Source: Clostridium sp. CAG:793
GTDB taxonomy: Bacteria > Bacillota > Clostridia > TANB77 > CAG-508
DNA length: 35,275 bases
Assembly: GCA_000433915.1 (NCBI GenBank)
Contig: HF993640.1
Location: 32,583 to 67,857 of the forward strand
Reading direction: 5' to 3'
Positions within the stretch are counted from its first letter, which is position 1. Each line of letters begins with the position of its first letter. The notes beneath the pieces were generated by a model. The model was not told where the DNA came from. It ran no database searches and saw only the letters and a program-made list of their open reading frames with translations. Positions 34,861-35,275 of this stretch are shown here, in pieces. Position numbers and translations under genes: made by a program.

Positions 34861-34898
34861 TATAGACTTTTCACTAAAATAACTTTTTGAAAATCACA
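34861..34898 (+). repeat. Direct repeat copy 1
   Basis: A 38-base unit with the core CTTTTTGAAAATCACA is 35/38 identical by eye to the copy at 35238-35275. Similarity continues more weakly for about 35 bases to the left (GTAAATT, then TTTTATTTTT-like sequence). It lies just upstream of the Rpn remnant start. Confidence 0.8.
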
Positions 34899-35237
34899 CA
34901 GATTTGTGTTTGAATTTAATTTTTTTGAATTAATTAATATAATTTTATCATTGACTTAATGTACTCTTACTAGTCTTATCAACATTTTTAATTATAAAAT
35001 TGACGTTATAAAATATAAAGGATTAAATAGCTCTTCAAATTTTATCTCTCTTGCATATATAGCATTACCTTTAAAATTATCCATTTGTCTTTATTTCCTT
35101 TCCTAAGGAAACTTCAATATTTTTCATTAAGTTTGTAAATAGCCTTTATAATAATAATTAAAATCTTTCAGTTATATTTACTTATCTTTTCTATCATTCT
35201 CCTTTCGTAAATTCACTTATTTCTTCATTTTATCTTT
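34899..35237. other. Gene-free AT-rich stretch between the repeats
   Basis: About 340 bases with no convincing gene. The only start with a ribosome-like site is an ATG near 35084 on the minus strand, coding for about 22 residues (MDNFKGNAIYAREIKFEELF...) before a stop. It may be decayed coding sequence of the same mobile or accessory element. No tRNA or clear hairpin was seen. Confidence 0.5.
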
Positions 35238-35275
35238 TGTAGCCTTTTCACTAAATTAACTTTTTGAAAATCACA
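35238..35275 (+). repeat. Direct repeat copy 2, at the window edge
   Basis: Second copy of the 38-base unit, ending exactly at the window edge, so it may continue. The matching left flank (GTAAATTCAC, 35207-35216) suggests the repeated unit is about 75 bases or more. Confidence 0.78.

Overview
The window is a block of AT-rich bacterial chromosome. Every convincing gene lies on the minus strand, so the block reads right to left. The gene set is Gram-positive Firmicutes, most like the Clostridia: a PolC-type replicative polymerase, a T-box leader on thrS, a CpsB/C/D-type tyrosine phosphatase/kinase module, sortase-type surface proteins, a LonB-like protease and strong Shine-Dalgarno (SD) sites. 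The low GC, short gaps and Asn/Thr-rich surface proteins would suit an uncultured gut-type Clostridia genome, but that placement is inference.

Layout in transcription order (high to low coordinate). (1) 35275-34342: an accessory edge with a direct repeat of about 38 bp and the C-terminal remnant of an Rpn/PD-(D/E)XK-type protein. (2) 34314-23251: a promoter followed by a long, tightly packed run: tsaE, a tsaB-rimI fusion, a LonB-like protease, lepA, an HD-domain protein, rlmB, an unknown membrane-anchored protein, an RsmB/NOP-type RNA methyltransferase and ychF. This is tRNA t6A modification, ribosome maintenance and proteolysis. (3) 23038-22608: a tiny LPKTG wall protein with its own terminator. 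(4) 22471-13873: pyrH, frr, uppS, cdsA, a short site-2 protease, polC and a DUF1294 membrane protein. This is the classic pyrH-frr-uppS-cdsA-(dxr)-rseP-polC neighbourhood, but without dxr and with a protease that lacks its PDZ domain. (5) 13750-12907: a cohesin-like surface protein with an IPQTG sorting signal. (6) 12881-8594: cpsC, cpsD, cpsB, a small membrane protein and pgi, which links envelope polysaccharide control to a sugar-phosphate enzyme. (7) 8500-7915: a wrecked integrase-type transposase that has lost its whole catalytic centre. (8) 7866-5906: a promoter, a small membrane protein and a secreted caspase/CHAT-like protein. (9) 5840-3553: a consensus promoter, a threonine T-box and thrS. 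(10) 3513-1: an extended -10 promoter, a ThrRS-like protein without TGS and editing domains and without two of the three zinc ligands, then a 727-residue unknown protein and a strong hairpin.

Most of the window is housekeeping. The best candidate for undescribed biology is the two-gene unit at 39-3425 (zinc-site-less ThrRS paralogue plus a large coiled-coil protein). Second is the secreted CHAT-like pair at 5906-7776. Smaller regulatory oddities are a minicistron before cpsC, an 11-bp hairpin between the SD and the start of cdsA, and a 25-bp palindrome before the lon-like gene. I saw no tRNA, rRNA or CRISPR array.
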